Source: Pyrrhosoma nymphula
Lineage: Eukaryota; Arthropoda; Insecta; Odonata; Coenagrionidae
Direction: 5' to 3'
DNA length: 64,000 nt
NCBI GenBank assembly: GCA_963573305.1
Contig: OY754331.1
Span: 94,045,434-94,109,433 of the forward strand
Part shown: in pieces, positions 1-13,277 of the stretch
Layout of the letters: each line of letters starts with the position of its first letter
How positions within the stretch are numbered: position 1 is the first letter of the stretch
Made by a program: the position numbers and the translations under genes
Notes under the pieces: model-generated
Seen by the model: only the letters and a program-made list of their open reading frames with translations
Databases searched by the model: none
What the model was told of the DNA's origin: nothing

Positions 1-923
1 ATGCTCTTGATGCAATAGACCTATGGTCTAAGAAATGGTGTCTAAAAATTAATCCAACCAAGTCTACTATCCTACCTTTCTCTTTACGGAAATCTATCCA
101 GAGTCATAATTACCGACTATCTGGGCATAATATTCCTTCAGTCACCTCTCAGAGAGATTTAGGGGTTATTTTTTACTCTAAGCTGCTCTTCCGTGAACAC
201 ATAAAATCCATTTCCGCACGTGCTATGTCGTTGGTGGGCATAATGTATCGCTACCGAGAAGTTTCCGATTTAAATGCTCTACGCACCTTTTTCTTTTCCT
301 GTGTCTCTCCGGTCCTGGAATACTGCAGCCAAATCTGGGCTACGGCCCCACCTTCTTCACTAAAGCTCCTTGAACGCCTGTCTGTTGTCCGCTACCGTCA
401 CAAGCCTTTCCGCAACTTTTCCCTCAATATGATTAGATCCTCTCTTGGTTTTGCGACTCTAGCTGATCGCCGTGTCCTCAATGACAGGAGATTCTTCATA
501 AATATTATTAATGGCAAATACAGATCATCTGACCTTCTTTCCCTTTTCCCGCTTCGTGTTCCTTCGCGCACGACGAGGTTGAGTGACCTTTTTCACTGTT
601 TCACCCCACGCCTTGTCTCTAAACGTTCTTTTCTATTCAGACTCCCTTCTTCCATTAACTCCTTTTCAAAATTTGTTCCCAATTTTGATCCTTTTTTTCA
701 TCCCTCATCTATCTCGCACCATCTCCATCGTAACTTTCCCTCTACTCCTCTCTCAACCCTATGAATACTACCATTTTGTTTCTTATCTGATAATACTGTT
801 TAATATTGTTTTGTTCATTGTTGTCTACATTTTGTTTACTGTTTGTTAATTGTTTTCTATGTCATTATTAGTCCTCTGTAATTGGCCTTGTGCTGTTTTT
901 GGACTGCATTAAATAAATAAATG
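1..923 (+). mobile_element. Non-LTR retrotransposon 3' end, reverse-transcriptase C-terminal part
   Basis: An open frame enters from the left edge and runs from base 3 to 764, about 254 codons. It reads as the region after the catalytic motifs of a non-LTR reverse transcriptase: KKWCLKINPTKS, then QRDLGVIF, then SPVLEYCSQIWA, a typical order for Jockey/CR1-type elements. A short untranslated tail follows and ends in repeated AAATAAATAAATG near 905-923, as expected for a LINE 3' end. The 5' part lies outside the window, so whether the element is full length is unknown. The frame is uninterrupted here, which suggests a fairly recent copy. The clade is inferred from motif style only. Confidence 0.8.
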
Positions 924-2895
924 AATTTGTCGCATTGCATTCCTCCGTGCAGTGTACAGCGGGCCAAGAGGGGACATACCGGGACAATTCAGCGCCAAAC
1001 GGGAGAAATTTGCCAACTGGGCGGGACACCGGGGCGGAACCTTTAAGCCGGGACTGTACCGGCCAAACCGGGACTTATGCTAAGCCTAGCTAAGACGTCA
1101 CGGGTGAAGTGGTGTCACGATGCGTCTACTTTGCATACACAATGTTGCTGAAGATGAAAGTCCGATCGGTGTTCTAGTTATTTGATCTCGGCCGACAAGC
1201 ACACATACCCTCCGATGTTTAGAAATGGTGGGATGAGATTAACACATTCCTAAATGAGCAACGAGTCCCGTTCTGGTTAAAATGTTGCCTAATCTAGTCA
1301 CCACTTGCAATTGAGGCCCTGGGTGTAAGAAGGGCGTAAACCGGAGAAGATAGTTTTGAGATAAACGAGAAAACGTTTTTACATAAATAAAAAATATTTA
1401 CACCGCTCATTATTTTCAACAAATTCTGTATGTTATAACGGTTATATTGGAACTTCGGGCGCACAAGGTTGTGCAGGTACATTAGTCCTACCATGCAGGG
1501 GCTGTCCCGTTGTCCCACCCGATTGGCAAATTTGTCTTTTTTAAGGCTGAAAGGTCCTGGGATGAGTCCATTTCTAGGTCCGCTATCCTCAACAAGGAGA
1601 AATGTGCAACAACAAATGCATGGGAGGAAATGTGTGAATCGAAAAAGTTTTATAAAATTGTATCACGAATCCTCGAAAGCTTTCTCGGTGGGCCCAGAGT
1701 ATTAACTCGGTGGGGGCCAAGAAGGGTTTAGTCACCACACTAGAAACGAGATTAGAACTCGGCAGTCAAAATTTTGTTACCAGAAAAAACCGTCGCAGCT
1801 GCAATTTATTATTTTATTTTGTAAATTTAATAGGAGAAAAAATAACTGCACACCATCAGCTTTACTTCTATAAACAACGTTCCAATTTTGTCTTTGTTTA
1901 TTCTCTTCAAAACTAAATAGTTATGTCCTAGTTTTGGGGCATCAGATTATGGTTAAGCTATTTAGGTTCGTGAATTAATAACCAAACTCTCGCACGGCAG
2001 TGATTGTAAGTTTTACCTGTGTTTTCTCTCCAGTCGAAAAAAGGAATCCAAAATCAGTTGTCTAGAAGTTTTTAGCTCGTGAATGAATTCTCCCACTGAC
2101 GCCTGTTTTTCCTCTAACTCAAAGCCCTTGTCCAACGGAAAATTATTTTGGTCAGCTTATACATGAACTCCACATTCATGAAACAAGACTCGTCAACGTA
2201 TCTCGAGCTCGAACGTACCTCGAGCAGGAAAAATTCTTGAAATTGGCGCTGATCGGTAGTGGGCTCAAATGTACCTGAAGGAGAATTAGGTTGTGCTGAC
2301 ATCTATAGTGTATATTGATTTAAAATAATAAGTAACGAATAGTTTTATGCAGAGTCTAAGAGCCTGACTACACAAATTAGACTAAAATTAAAATAGCTTT
2401 TTATGTCTACAGAGTGAATTGAATGAACAAACACACTGGATCATGTGAATACACTTAAAAATCCAACGTAGTGGTACCCTAGTAATAATACATAATGTAT
2501 TGCTTTACTGAGAATAGCTCAATTTACTGCGGATGTTTGCGCAAAATAATTCTGCTTCTGCTCTTTTAATAAAAGTACCTGGTTACCAAGCGTTACTCGA
2601 TGTTTATTTGATGTAGGTACTAAGAACTTGTATGTTCCTATTATGCAACTTATTGTCTATTTTAATTATATTGGGCATTCACATAGTGTGATTAAAGGTT
2701 TTAATAAAAAAAATTACAAAGCATAACGGATATTTATATATTTTTAATACAGTAGTGATTGATGCAATAAGGTAGTATAAAATAAACTCAAATACACCAC
2801 TCACAAAAATTTACTTCTAACGAAATTCTAAAATCATCAATAAATTCAATATTTACATTGTTTTCATTATTTCCAATATTCATTGACAGATTATT
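924..2895. other. Non-coding stretch with a CGGGAC-rich patch
   Basis: No convincing gene. Bases 938-1090 are unusually GC-rich and repeat the words CGGGAC, GGGACA and ACCGGG, resembling 7,850-8,605 in this window. The rest is AT-rich with only short unrelated open frames. A 62-codon minus-strand frame at 2,114-2,302 is not recognisable. Confidence 0.5.
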
Positions 2896-2908
2896 GGTAT
2901 TATTAAAT

Positions 2909-3270
2909 TCAAAATTTTTCAATATTTCTTTCCATACAACATTTCTCGAGTGTCGAAGTTATTGAGCCAGGACGCTCTTGGGCAAATTGTTGCAAGGTTG
3001 ATCCATCTTCAAAAGTTGTACGAGCTTCTTCCGCAAATTCGGGCCATTCAGGATTGCACGTCATTTTGATAAAGAAGTCTGATGATCCAAGTTGACGGAC
3101 AAAGGCCATAGTTTCTTCAAAATTTTCAGTGTAAAAATAGGTAGATCCAGGAAACGAGGAAGGCAAAATAATACTTTCACCAACAACATCAATATTTTTT
3201 CATTCAATTCACTTAAAAATTGAATCACTTTTGTAACTTTTACTGATAAATGCATGATTCACTTTAGGCT
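2909..3270 (-). mobile_element. Helitron Rep-domain fragment
   Basis: On the minus strand the frame from about 3,166 down to 2,909 reads LPSSF-like start MPSSFPGSTYF, then AFVRQLGSSDFFIKMTCNP, then EWPEF. This matches the Helitron-like N-terminal/Rep region, where L-P-S-S-F, a conserved F-G-x-P-D-x-F and M-T-C-N-P-x-W-P follow each other. The upstream part (3,061-3,255) continues in another frame, so the copy is frameshifted and broken. No rolling-circle HUH motif or second Rep half is visible nearby. This is a dead fragment of an autonomous Helitron; the rest is not adjacent. Confidence 0.8.
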
Positions 3271-6200
3271 GTTGTTCACTAAATTATAATTCACCTATTT
3301 GTGCCATTCAATTGAAATTCTTCATTTTTGCGTTGGTTTCCTATACTTTAGAGGTGAACACCTGCCACGAATTTTTTAAACAGCCGGGTAGAAAAATACC
3401 AGGTATTGTTCGCCACTTTAAAACTTTAAAAAAATATATATATACTATTCATAATTACAGATTATCGTGTACTTTCCCCTTTTAATTATATTGCAATCCC
3501 TATCCAAGGGTGAATTTTATAGATTTTTTTTAAATTACTAAACCACTTCTGATATATTTGCTTTTCCTCAAGCAGAACAATGCGATTTAGACTCACTGTA
3601 CCATGCAGTAATAAGACCTCCCAAGGAAGAAAATTCATGGTTATATGAGAGAAGGGTGACTACGATATCAGACCATGAGGAGAAATATCATTAGTGGCCT
3701 TGCCTTAATTTCAAATCTCAACTAACATTGCTTACGTCAGCTACGTACCGTGCGTTTTGAATTTTGTTACTTGTAACGTCTTAATTTAGAACCTTTCTGT
3801 AATAGTATAAATCACATACCTCGAATGGTATTTTTTCTAGCTCCTTTCTTGTTTCTTCACTCAATTAATTGATGGTTTCTATGATTTTTTCTTAACCAAA
3901 AGCATTCAACTTACTTTCAAAGTAAGGGCATAATTGCACCGACCAACTTCATTGATTTCATGATCAACTGTAATATTTGAGCTGGAATCAAAAAGCTTCT
4001 TGCGTTCGTTACGGATTTTTGTGCAATTTATAATACTGAATTTGCAGATATGATTAAATAATCCCAGTGGCCTTTCCATATCCCCAGTGTTTCTTCAGAA
4101 TCTCCAACCCAATGGAAATACGGCCAAGTTATTTGTCGTACTTGTATATTTTTTCTTACTTCCTCGTTTGTAGAATTTCGTCCGTAATTGGTTTTCTCAG
4201 CTTCATGGACAGACTATTTTCCATATTCTTCTGACTCATCACTTCAGCCACGTGTAAAGTGTCTTCTTCTTGAAATAACTATTTCCCTCGTATTTGACAA
4301 TTTCTTGGACAAACTTTCTTTAGTAATTATGCCGAGTAAATCTACATTCAGATATACGGGCGTATCGGGTCTTGCACTGTACGAACTAAAAGTGGTGCAG
4401 TCTGACGCGGAAATGCATGGTCTCATCGTTGGAAAACAATTCACCAAACGAAGGAAAGTCAAGACTCATGGCGGCCAAATAGATAGTCCGATTTTTCAAA
4501 AAATATTTGCTGAATTTTATGTTATTGCATGGCGGTGAGCTAAAACGAAAAATGAGTTTTAAATTGACGTAGTTTAAGGCGGATAATGGAGCTTTAATAC
4601 AAATCAAAACATTGCAGTCTGGGGCAATGCATGGTTTTCTTAGTTCACTTGAGCGAATAGTTCTTTTTGAATCGTTCGTTTGCGAAATGCCCTTCTCAAA
4701 TGTGAAGACCATTACAAGTTTTATAATCGGATTGGACGTACAACTGTTGGCAGTACGTAACGGCAGGGTGTAGAAAACTCTGCCTGTAGCTAGAGTCCTC
4801 TGGATTGCCAGTTTAACACTATCAAAATTTTTACATCGGGAGAAGAGTTCCAGGAATTCAATTCCCATCCAATCTGCTGCCGATTAAATTCGTTATTTAA
4901 ATCCTCTTTGTTTTGCAGTTTCAATTTTTTAAATAATTTCTGTGAAGACCCTAATACTTTCAAACTGCATTTAATTTGTCTTATGATCACCATAATGCCA
5001 CTAATTTCGCGTATTCCTGCTGAAGTAAAGGTTTCTTTCTTTCCCATAAGACTTCATGGGCATCGGTAACCAAAATGGCGGCCGCTATAATTCTCATAGT
5101 GAAAGTGAATGTGACGACTCTACCCGGCGAGTGAATAGTTTTGAGAATGACATCCAGATGACTCTGTATGTAGCCGCCTAATTTTGCAGTCATCGATTGT
5201 CACCATTGCAGTATTGTTGACAACAGAAGGTACTTTTGTTTCGTAGTATGTTTAAGAGGAGCTGGTGAACGCTAGAAATACGATATGAAACACAAACTAG
5301 ACGCGCTAAATTTAGATGCCGTTATTCTTTTTATAAGAATGGAAACTTCCTCTTCCCGCACTATCGTTCTTTTTCATCGGGGCCGTTCCTTTAGTGTATA
5401 TTAGAGTTTGTCTCATTCCTAATTCTCTATTCAGTGACGAGTTTGTCTTAAGTGTTCACCTGTTTCTGGCCCATAGCGAAGCAAGTTCCTCACAAAATTA
5501 ACCAGTTCGACAATAATCACGCTTTTTTTTGGCCTAGTGATTGAGTGTTATCAGTTAACCTGTTTTTTCCTCACTTTCAAAATTTCAGCGAAGTGTACGC
5601 TAAACGGTTATCATTCAAAATAACAGCCTTCCGAGAAAAAAACAACGGTTACCTTTCTAGTGAAATGAAAGCACTTTGTGGTCAAATTTGGCAATTAAAA
5701 TGCATCTTATACACTCACACTTTGCGGTCTTTCGCACGAGAAAAAAGATTTTATCTGATTGATATATTCTTTTGGGTTGACTTAAGTGTATGCACAATCT
5801 CACGCCTCACCCACTGCTAACTAGTTGCTCTTGCGTCTGCGGATATCTTTACACGAGCACCGAAACTTATTGAGGAATTGACGACGAATAAGAGGGAAAG
5901 ACACACACACATTTTAGTTGCGCACAGGATATAGACTTTTACCGATAAAATGAACTGACTGTGTTGGCTTAGAACTTAGTAATCCAAAAGCCATGCATTG
6001 TGAATTGTTCGGGCAGTAGTAACTTTCGGAATACGCGTAGAAAATGAGCATCGGTTTTCTTTGCAAAGTATGCTCAACAGTCATGAATTCGAAGATTGTC
6101 TTGCAGCAGCTCTCCATTCCATTCTCCCCCCAGCCAATTGCTTATATTCACATCCACGGAATGCCGTACAAGCCACCCCTGGGGTGTTTGGAACAGGGTG

Positions 6201-6620
6201 ATGCCACGCCAGTCTTGCAACGCTCGTATCGGTTCAAATTAGACCTTGTCACACTCCCCCGGCCCTTACGCCCTTAGGCCCTGAAAGCAGTCAGGAGAAC
6301 AACGAAAGACCCGACTAGAAACCACGGGAGTGCTACGTTGACAAACGTACTGACATGAAGTATTATTAATGCTGATTAGTACTACTAACGCTATTAATTC
6401 ATTGATACTAAGGTGCATTAATCGGTGCAGAAAATAAAAACCAGCGGGCTATTTCAAGCGGGATGTGGTGATAGAAATAATGAAAAGTTATCAAACACAA
6501 GCATAAAGTTAATTTTACCTGGCGACTCTTCGTCATAACTGGACATTCATGCTGTCAAATTTTCCAATCATTGCGATTGCACGAATTATTTGTACGCATT
6601 CATGCGCACAGTTGAAAAGA
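3271..6620. other. Intergenic, no recognisable gene
   Basis: AT-rich sequence with several overlapping open frames of 60-160 codons on both strands (the longest is 4,386-4,868 on the minus strand). None shows a recognisable domain, and the frames run into one another in a way expected by chance. A polypyrimidine tract and TTTCAG before 5,590 resemble a splice acceptor, but the frame after it is not recognised. Confidence 0.4.
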
Positions 6621-6621
6621 T

Positions 6622-6735
6622 TTACACCAAAAAGGGTGGAATTCGCCGTGAAAAAATCATTGACTTGATCATGAAAAAATCATTTGACAAGTCAATGATT
6701 TTTTCATGGCGAATTTATGCCTCTTTAGGTGTATA
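6622..6735. repeat. Imperfect inverted repeat (foldback hairpin)
   Basis: ATTCGCC at 6,641 and its complement GGCGAAT ending at 6,714 bracket a long hairpin whose arms pair through TGAAAAAATCATTGACTTG, with a loop of about 20 bases. Weaker pairing extends outward to TTTACACC on the left and GGTGTATA on the right. The word TTTTTCATGGCGAA also occurs in the tRNA-derived repeat near 34,980, so the hairpin may come from that family. Confidence 0.7.
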
Positions 6736-7019
6736 TTCATGTTGACGTCCAAATATAACTACAAAAATACAGACATATAACACATAATATTTATTAGTGA
6801 TAAAAAACTCATCTACCTATCCTTACTATCTATTAATACTTACTATCTACTAAAACTATATCTATCTATTGTGGTTCCAAACCGTGTGCGCGGAAAAAAT
6901 GGTATTTTAGACTTGCTGGTCCTGCAAACTCTCTCTCTAATTTTATTCATGTTTGGAGAACAACCCTATTCTTTAATGTACGCAGTAAGAGCAATCCTCA
7001 TCCAATGCTATTTATTGCC

Positions 7020-7819
7020 TTAAGGTGGCTGGTCGGGTAATCGTTAGTCATTGAGAAATTTAGTTACTTAAATTTTAATGCTCGTTTAAAATTTAAATAA
7101 TAGGTCGTAGTTATACTATATTGAGTAGGAATGACTTATGTCTTAGGTACATTCTGAAATATTGTCCTTTAAATTTACACATTGCCATAAAAATTTGCTT
7201 AAATGCAGACTTGATTCATTTCTTAAGTCATTCTTGCGAAATTAATTTTCCGAAAACAATTCACACCCGTGGCCATAGAATTCAACGTAAGTATTTTAAT
7301 GAAGATGTATTGTCACTCGAATGCGAACTAGTATTAAAATATGTTTCTATACATAATTTAATCTTTCGTTTTGAATCGGGCAACAGCGTCCATTCTGAAA
7401 CACGCTACAACACGTGTCTCTGCTTAGCATGTCCCGTACTTTTGTGTGCCACGTTGCCAACTTTACACCACATAACCGCGCGCGACATTTGAAATTCTCG
7501 CATTTTTAAATCGTATTTACGAAAATTTCAGTCGATAATATCAAATGATTTTTTCAGAATAGATTTTAATTTATTAGAGCTACATTATATCAGTTTTTGG
7601 TTAAATCTGTTCAGTAGGAATGGAGAAAGTGGGTAATTTATCGTATTGGAGTGGAGAGCGCCATAAGGCTCCATGTTAAAAGAATCTAAAATATCGCAAA
7701 AAGTATGTCGATGATCCCCCGTTTTTTATTCAATATTCCATAGAATATCTAAAAAGGAACATATTTGGAAATATTTAAGAAAATCTGTTCATTCTGGTTT
7801 TTTATACCAGCCACCTTAA
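7020..7819. mobile_element. piggyBac-like non-autonomous element with TTAA target duplication
   Basis: TTAA at 7,020-7,023 is followed by GGTGGCTGGT. At the other end ACCAGCCACC is followed by TTAA at 7,816-7,819. Perfect 10-base terminal inverted repeats inside TTAA duplications are the signature of piggyBac-superfamily insertions. The 792-base body holds an unrecognised 123-codon plus-strand frame (7,121-7,492) and no transposase motif, so the element is non-autonomous. A Tc1/mariner reading with TA duplication and a one-base-longer repeat is possible, but TTAA fits better. Confidence 0.65.
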
Positions 7820-7849
7820 CATAAGGTTCCCAAAATGTACTTTTGCAAA

Positions 7850-8605
7850 AACGGGACATTTGAATTTTTCACTTTTAAAAGACTGGGAAATGTTGTAAAA
7901 CAGCGGGACACAGTATAAATGAGAAAAATAGAATTCAACTCAACATACCGGAGTTATGAATCGCAATCGCACTCACAACGATTGGAAGAACAGAATTTCA
8001 AAATATTCCTGATTAAATTTCATGTTTACACGATGCATTAGAATATATATCACATTAATGAACCTGACCAAAAAGATTCTTTTCCTTAGATATTTGAGCA
8101 TGAAAGTCAACACAAGACAAACCCTTTAAAGTCTTAGTTATAGTTAAAGACTTTACAATTATTATAAAGCTTTTACAGTTTCATTTGATGAAGGGTAATT
8201 CTCTTCTAATACTATCGTTAAATAAGCACGTACATACGTTTCGGCATCATACTAACTACGTGCAACAGAGAGTAGCAGCCAATTTACAATCTAGCAATGC
8301 CGGCACTGAACTGCCGTCACGTCATATGCAACCGGGAACCGTGTGTATGTAACACTGCCAACTTAAGCATGGGGAAAAAGAGCATCGTTATTAGAGTTAC
8401 CAACTTCTTAATATAGGTACCTACTTCATCAAAGTTTCATCATTTCTACACAAGGAGTGCTGCATATTTAAAATGTAAAGCACTACATTTAGGAATGATA
8501 CTTACAACAGAAAAATCAGGAAATTTGGAAAACATTCGGAACACCGGGACATTCTATCAAAAAACCATACTGTCCCGGGAAAAACGGGACGAATGGGGGG
8601 GATTC
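7850..8605. repeat. GGGAC-rich repeat of unknown class
   Basis: The words CGGGACA, ACCGGGACATT, TGTCCCGGG and AACGGGAC recur at 7,854, 7,904, 8,543 and 8,571-8,590, separated by AT-rich sequence. The same vocabulary appears at 938-1090. It looks like the two ends of a mobile element, but no clear inverted repeats, target duplication or coding domain could be fixed. Confidence 0.4.
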
Positions 8606-10139
8606 TATCCACGCTGCTTGACTTTTTGTATCATCTCTTTACAAACGTAACAGCTCGTCGCTGCTCACGATCTAATTCCGATCAAACCTGCTTCGTAAAA
8701 ATCTCAAATCCTAGATTCTGAATCCTTCTCTTAACTTTTTTGTGAAGAGATTATTTCTTTACTGCTCTCAACAGCAGAATATCTTTCATGTTGATCTTTA
8801 AAATATGTCTTTGTGGTGATTTGTGGTTGGTTTCAATTGCGTCGCAACATACATAATTGTAAAATAGCACATAACATAAATAAATGGTCAGCATGTATAG
8901 TAAACCTGAAAAAAGAAGGCAAAAAGGAATAAAAAGGATCTAGAATATAGAACAAAATCTTCTGTCATCACTGGATGTATGTATCTTGTCATTGGGCCAA
9001 TTGGGCAGATATAGAGGCACTATCATTTAATAAGCATTACTGATGAAATAAAAACTCTAAATGTTTTATTAAAGTCAGAATACTGTTGGAGTGTAACTAG
9101 GTTGTAAGTTACTTATCACAAGGATAAAGAAATAATTCATAATTAAAATAAACCATGACTATAACTCCATGTTTCCCAAGCATTTATTAGATGATATGCA
9201 TCAATTGGATTTTATTCCTAACATTTTACACACACGTGACAAAGGTCTAAGAAAACGGATTTTTTAGAACTTTTTTAATATCTGTACGCATGTGAGAATT
9301 GTCGCCACCAAATTGTTGAATAAGTTAGTTTGTTCCATGGAACCCATCACCACTTTTTAATGTCACTGTTCCCCCAACTCCACAATCAAACCCAGAAAGT
9401 TTACCTTTGTTACCCCCTCCTCTTCAACAGTCTCGGACACGTGGAAGATTACGCACCGTCTCCCTCCTTCCCATTCCTCCCCCCTCTCATGGGTGTAAAT
9501 GTATATATAAAAGCCGCCAGGAACTCAGCTATGTGCATACCTTTGAGGGTGATGAGAAAGCATCGGAACCGGTTATGTCGCAAAATAAAAAGAGTGGAAA
9601 ATTACCAAGTCCTTGTTTTTGAGCAGTTTCGATTCCTCAAAGTTACGTTTCCGACAACTGTTGTTGTAGTTTACAACGAGAGATAAAATAAAGTTGCATG
9701 TAAAGTTGTTGCAAGGAGAGATAAAAGTTGAAAATAATGTAGTAGTTCTGTTTATACAAAAGAGAAATGATTCCGAGTTGAAAAAACATAAGAAAATCCC
9801 TTTAGAATTTATATAAAAAAGTTTTTAAAAATCGAAAACCAAATTATGGTATGCTAATAATGAATAGATGATGGTTTATCATTAAACCGAAACATTGGCT
9901 GAGCACATTTTATTTTACGCAGTATATTTGCGTTCGTCACTTTTAGTAAATAAATTATGTAATTGCTCTCGGAATATTTTAAACAACCTTCTCATTAATG
10001 TAATAAATACAACTGAACAACCAGAAAAATAGCGAGTGACTACGCTGAAGTGATACGCGGCTAGTTATCATATATGCATTAAATTACAATATACATTAAA
10101 ATAAACAGAACGTTAAAACAAAAAGAACTACACAGTTCA
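8606..10139. other. Intergenic, no recognisable gene
   Basis: Mostly AT-rich. A TATATAAAAG word at about 9,506 is followed by short open frames that I do not recognise. A pyrimidine-rich plus-strand frame at 9,330-9,686 has no domain signature. GAAACATTGGCTGAGCAC near 9,890 resembles the tail of Penelope-type elements but is too short to call. Confidence 0.4.
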
Positions 10140-11877
10140 AGGTTCCAACGACTTTTATTAATCTAATGATTCCCCGTAAACAACATTTTTTGTCTTGGCC
10201 CTGGAGCTCGGAGAAATAGATGTTTTGGTGAGCCAACCCTGGAACATGCTACATAAAGCTGTCTGTGCGTATCGCGGGGATTCTAGGTTCGCACCACACC
10301 ACTTGACTGTCCTAGGGCCTTATTAATAATGATGGCGAAAGCAAGTCTTACAGGAAATTGTAATCGCTTGAAACTAAAGGGTAAATCAGTTGGGATCAAT
10401 GGTGTCCGAGGAATGAACACGTCCTGGCCTTTATCTTTTCCTGTTAGTTATGTAGCTTCTAAGACGTCAGGTAAAAGTCTTTTTACATTGAGCCTGGTAC
10501 CGTTGCAAAGTTTTGGTGGATCTAAATTGCGTAAATGCATGAAAAAGCCGATTTTAAGTTGAAGACAATATGGTGGCATTTCAGGAGGGTCAATAGAGTT
10601 TAAAAAATCTATGGAAAAATTCAAATCATCATCAGTATCCACTACTGCATATATAGATCTATACTCAGAGACTGAGCCTGGTATCATATCTCGAGTTCAA
10701 CTATTCAACACATGTAAAGTGCTTCGTTTTTTGGTGCAATAATGGCTCTTTCACATAACCATTCATAATTTTTATAATTTTTTGCTATGCTTGGGTAAAT
10801 TTTGCTGATCAGTTCTTGAACCGATGTGACCCAAGTGCAGAAATCTTCTGAAAAGCTAATTTCACGGTTGGGCCATCTCATCCCCAAAGAGCTGAACTCT
10901 CATGTTAGATTCTAACGTGAATCCTTACGTGAATCTTTTAATAAACTTCCACAGAGGCGACGTCCTAATGCAAGCATTGAGCTCATCCGCCGGAGTCGAA
11001 TTTGGTATGACAGGAAGAGTTTGTCGGAAGTCACCTGAAAAAAGCAGCAGAGATCCTCCCAGCAACTTATCATTCTTTCTCAGGTCCCACATAGTCCTGT
11101 CAAGGGCTTCCAATGACTTTTTATGAGCCATTGTATATTCATCCCACACAACAATTTTGCACGTTTGTAGCACTTTTGTCTGGCCACTTAATTTGCTAAT
11201 GTTGCAAACGGGTTATTCTTCCTCATTTATTTTAGAGGAAACTTTAGTTCCGAGTATGCGGTTTGTCCACCATCCATGAGAGTAGCCACTATGTCAGAGG
11301 AAGCTATCATAAGTGCTGTGTTATTTTTTGATCGAATTACAGCAAGAATCACATTAATTAGAAAGGATTTTCCAGTTCCTCCCGGAGCGTCTAAAACAAT
11401 TATACCAAGTTATTCTCTGTTAATGCACTGCATTTTGTGGTCATAAGCCTTCCTTTGGTCATCCATCAGTAGTGGTTTATTTTATTCAACGAAATTTCTC
11501 AAATCTGCGTTATTGTAATTTGTTTTACGAAGATCTGAATTAATTGCGTTGTCAACAGTTCTTTCCGGAGCCTTTGTCCCCAACTGTAACAGAGTTTTAC
11601 TACAGTTCGATAGACATCTTCTAGTATAAGGTGAACCTCGTCAAATATTTCTGTAGAAAATTTTATGTCACGATTGACATTGTTTCGGCGTTGTCTGGCT
11701 AGAATGTCTTCACTAATGCTCTCACGGAATTTCTCCCACAAAATTCTGGGATTAGATCGATTGAAGGCAGTCAGTATAGTTGAAAATAAATTTCGTATTT
11801 GCTCAGGAAATGATGTCAATGCTTTTTCGGACATTTTTTTGTCCAGTGTTCATCATCCTCCAGTAAACCAAGTTTGA
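10140..11877 (-). mobile_element. Helitron helicase (PIF1-like) remnant
   Basis: Reading the minus strand downward, blocks appear in the order of a Helitron helicase. They are a linker region (11,834-11,499), a Walker A block LDAPGGTGKSFLI (11,397-11,341), a Walker B-type block VVWDEYTMAHKKSLEALDR followed by GGSLLLFSGDFRQTLPV (11,173-10,925), EWLCERAIIAPKN (10,887-10,705), and LRNLDPPKLCNGTRL (10,687-10,448). Near 10,250-10,200 there is a C-terminal stretch like LYVACSRVG. The blocks sit in several frames separated by stop codons, so the copy is inactive. Helitrons move by rolling-circle replication, and the helicase would unwind DNA. The Rep half is missing here, and element ends were not located. 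Confidence 0.85.
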
Positions 11878-13277
11878 TTTTACCGCCTTAATCCTTAGGT
11901 AGATTAATAGATTGGTCTGCTCACAGGCATTCGAAATAAGTTTACTGAGTTGGTTATTGACCACTTTAATTAATGTCATAGCAGGAAAGTTGTTCTCACC
12001 TTAAGCCCTGATGATGCTTTAATTAAAAAGTGAAACTTGGGCAAAAGGAAGTTGAGATTTATTAAAATCACATGACCAACTCTAAATAATATAAACGCAT
12101 GCATTCGAAATAAGGCTCTGTGGTAATTTCAGTTGTTTATATGTTTCTCAACGTCATAGCAACACTCGTAAACAAACAAATAACGAAATGAATGTTGGTG
12201 AAAGATAGTAATTTGTTAAAAAATGTATTTAATGGCATAATAACTTTCCAAGAATAATATGTTTTTATGATTTTCAAGCCCATAGCAACCATCGAAAGCA
12301 GAAAAATTACCACGAATTATGGAGAAAATTACGTTTTCTCAAGCAATCATCTGCAAAGCATATTTTCATTACAAGATAAAGATATTTTGGACATTTCTCC
12401 GCTGAACAAAGAAAAAACAAAGGAAAACAGTTAATTTTTACACATTTAGTGATCGAAAGAAAAAAACATTGCACACCTAAGCTAATTCTTACTCAGTAAC
12501 GGGGTAGGGTATCCTAGCACGTAAAATATTGTATATTACACCCCAAACCTGCAAAAAAAAGGATTTTGGTTACTTGAACCCTACACTGTATGTTGTCTAC
12601 CAGTAACAAATATGTGTTCAAAATTTCATCAAAATCGGTCTAGTGGTTTAGGAGGAGATGATGAACATACATACATACCCACATACAGTGACTTTTATAT
12701 GTATCTATATACCTAATAAAGAAAGATCTGCAATCCAATCTTACATTCTTACAATCCAAAGATTGGTTGGCTACAGCACTCCATCCTTCCTATCGAATGC
12801 TAGTTCTCTTACTCCCTGTAGTTATTTATTATTCACTTTCCTCTTTACTTGCTGTATGTATTTATCCCTTTGCCTTCTTCTTGGGACTTTTGCCTCTATT
12901 TTTCCTTCAATTATATTCCTCACAAACCATCGTGCCTCAGGGTGTGCCCAATCCATCTGCTTCCCTCTGAATGTTTTCACTTGCTGCTTCCTCGTTTGTA
13001 GTTTTTATCTTCTTTGAGCACAGTAGATGCTTTTTCATCACGAACGTTTTCTTAGCTTGGGCGCTTTCTACGCTTAATGTCCGTTGTGCTTGATAATAAA
13101 CTATATTCTGGATAATAATATGGTATTGTTTTTAATTAATTTGGCTCTAGGTACAAAAATACTCTTGAGTTCCACGTGATGGTGCTTCCGAAGTAGGTGA
13201 ATGAATCAATTGGCTAGCCAAGGTAGCTTAAATGTAACTAAAATTTGGAGCTTAAATTTTATATTTTAAATGGCTGA
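11878..13277. other. Intergenic with retroelement tails
   Basis: CCCTGATGATGCTTTAATT followed by GTGAAACTTGGGC at 12,006-12,041 resembles the 3' tail of the Penelope-like element at 48,909. Bases 12,540-12,690 match the sequence found twice near 59,700 and 60,020 (gaaccctaca, catcaaaatcggtc, gtggtttaggaggagat, then ACAT repeats), a dispersed 3'-end module. The plus-strand frame at 12,658-13,017 is not recognised. Confidence 0.5.

Noticed and set aside
4386..4868. 160-codon minus-strand frame
   Set aside because: No recognisable domain or signal. It overlaps other frames on both strands and has no coding-like features beyond length.
9500..9700. TATATAAAAG followed by a short plus-strand frame, a possible promoter and gene
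   Set aside because: The downstream frame is only about 44 codons from the first ATG after it, unrecognised, and AT-rich sequence gives such TATA words often.
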